Positions 63,217 to 64,000 of a stretch of DNA of 64,000 bases are shown here, one piece after another; within the stretch, counting starts at the first letter, position 1; each line of letters opens with the position of its first letter. The notes below the pieces were generated by a model. That model made no database searches. It was not told the origin of the DNA and worked only from the letters and a program-made list of their open reading frames with translations. Position numbers and translations under genes: made by a program. The stretch comes from CAZSBB01 sp964605235 (GTDB taxonomy: Bacteria > Planctomycetota > Phycisphaerae > Phycisphaerales > Phycisphaeraceae), in the NCBI GenBank assembly GCA_964605235.1, contig CAZSBB010000003.1:62001-126000 (forward strand), in the 5' to 3' direction.

Positions 63217-64000
63217 ATGGGCAACCAACCGCCGCGTCAGAACAACTTCGACCTGTTGCGGTTGGCGCTGACGCTGGGGGTGCTGCTGATGCATCTGGGG
63301 GCGCTGTCCCAGACGCCGGCGTTGCTGGCGTTTTCCCGTCATGTCCGGGGGGATTTGTGCGTCTACTGCTTTTTTATTGTCAGCGGCTATTTGATCTGCC
63401 GCAGCTATGAACGGTCCAGTTCGTTCTGGCAGTACGTGAGCAAGCGCGTGCGGCGCATCGCGCCGGGCTATCTGGGCGTGCTGGTGGCGGCGGCGTTGCT
63501 GGGGGCGGCATTGACCGAACTGCGGCTGGTCGATTACCTGAGCAGCGCGGGCTTGTGGCGCTACCTGTTCTGGAACGGCCTGCTGTTGAACTTTCTGGAG
63601 CCGACCTTGCCGGGGGTGTTCACCGCGCAGCCGCAGGACTCGGCGGTCAATGGGGCGTTGTGGAGCATCCGCATTGAGGTGTTCTGCTATGCGCTGACGC
63701 CGGCCTGGGTGATGGTCGCTCGGCGGTTGGGTTATGTCTGGACGTGGCTGGGAACGTGCCTCCTGTTGCTGGGCTGCTGGTGGTGGCTGCGTCGTCCCGC
63801 CGGGGGGAACTTCGCCTCCCTGCTGGCGGCGGGTCTGGTGATACCCCTGCTGTATTTTTTCACCGGAGCCATGCTGCATGATCTGCTGCGGACCGGCCGG
63901 CGCATCCCGCATGCCTGGGGTGTGGCGGCCGGGGTAACGGCGTGGCTGCTCAGTGGAGAGACCTCCGCCTGGGGCACGCCGGCGCTGGTGCTGCCACTGG
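63217..64000 (+). CDS. Acyltransferase-3 family membrane protein (3' end outside window)
   Basis: Partial; 261 codons visible, open to the window end. ATG 63217 is preferred because NNFDLLRLALTLGVLLMHLG is the usual Acyltransferase_3 opening; ATG 63172 is in frame. GDLCVYCFFIVSGYLICRSY and SKRVRRIAPGYLGVLVAAAL follow, and NGALWSIRIEVFCYALTPAW near residue 145 is the family's conserved segment. Multiple membrane helices. These enzymes O-acetylate or acylate surface polysaccharides. The start is preceded by a G12 tract. Confidence 0.85.
   Translation, partial: MGNQPPRQNNFDLLRLALTLGVLLMHLGALSQTPALLAFSRHVRGDLCVYCFFIVSGYLICRSYERSSSFWQYVSKRVRRIAPGYLGVLVAAALLGAALTELRLVDYLSSAGLWRYLFWNGLLLNFLEPTLPGVFTAQPQDSAVNGALWSIRIEVFCYALTPAWVMVARRLGYVWTWLGTCLLLLGCWWWLRRPAGGNFASLLAAGLVIPLLYFFTGAMLHDLLRTGRRIPHAWGVAAGVTAWLLSGETSAWGTPALVLPL

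Overview
The window looks like a chromosome segment of a planctomycete, most likely class Phycisphaerae. This is inferred from gene content, not from a marker phylogeny. The clues are a GC-rich genome, four paralogous pseudopilin-like proteins with near-identical N-termini and H-X9-DG-type C-termini, two sulfatases, three giant secreted GH123/DUF6067-like proteins, a membrane pyrophosphatase, a homodimeric-type pyruvate dehydrogenase and many dispersed intergenic inverted repeats.

Layout. 1-12.5 kb (minus): a carbohydrate operon of a pseudopilin, a LamG protein and three tandem paralogous >1100-residue secreted glycosidase-like proteins, the last cut by the window edge. A XylR/AraC-type regulator at 12.6 kb is divergent from it. 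13.8-15 kb: a HigBA toxin-antitoxin pair and an HU-like protein. 15.4-21.1 kb: a HEAT-repeat lipoprotein, a UbiA-like prenyltransferase, an AGE-family epimerase, a KDPG-aldolase-like enzyme and a sulfatase. 21.3-26.3 kb: three pseudopilins interleaved with two small CxxC proteins and a Cys-rich BNR/sialidase-like protein; one of the CxxC genes starts inside a Fur-like palindrome. 26.6-27.5 kb: an RsbV/RsbW-like partner-switch pair; a matching GAF-PP2C phosphatase lies at 40.5 kb. 27.8-37 kb: a second sulfatase, the lpd-aceE-aceF pyruvate dehydrogenase genes, a candidate structured RNA and a Gfo/Idh/MocA oxidoreductase. 37-40.3 kb: a glycosyltransferase/methyltransferase/PIG-L deacetylase operon. 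42-57.4 kb: a TPR-like exported protein, greA, a hybrid histidine kinase, a cysteine-synthase-like enzyme, rsfS, tilS, gcvH, an amidohydrolase with a lipoprotein, a GATase1-like protein, a TPR protein, hppA and rpsU.

The most interesting region is 57.85-61.92 kb. A 4.0-kb element is integrated in a tRNA-Glu gene and bounded by a 24-bp direct repeat of the tRNA 3' end. All six genes lie on the minus strand and nearly all overlap by 4 nt: ribbon-helix-helix protein, HTH/excisionase-like protein, tyrosine integrase, two small proteins and an HUH rolling-circle Rep. The integrase reading frame runs into the att core. In the chromosome it ends after six tRNA-antisense codons. In the excised circle it would continue in frame for 56 codons through attP into the next gene. 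The circle would therefore close a single operon with rep as its last gene, while integration cuts int and separates rep from the only promoter visible. This suggests a replication module switched on by excision.

After the element come the displaced tRNA terminator, two membrane proteins (one MotA/ExbB-like) and a truncated acyltransferase-3 gene.
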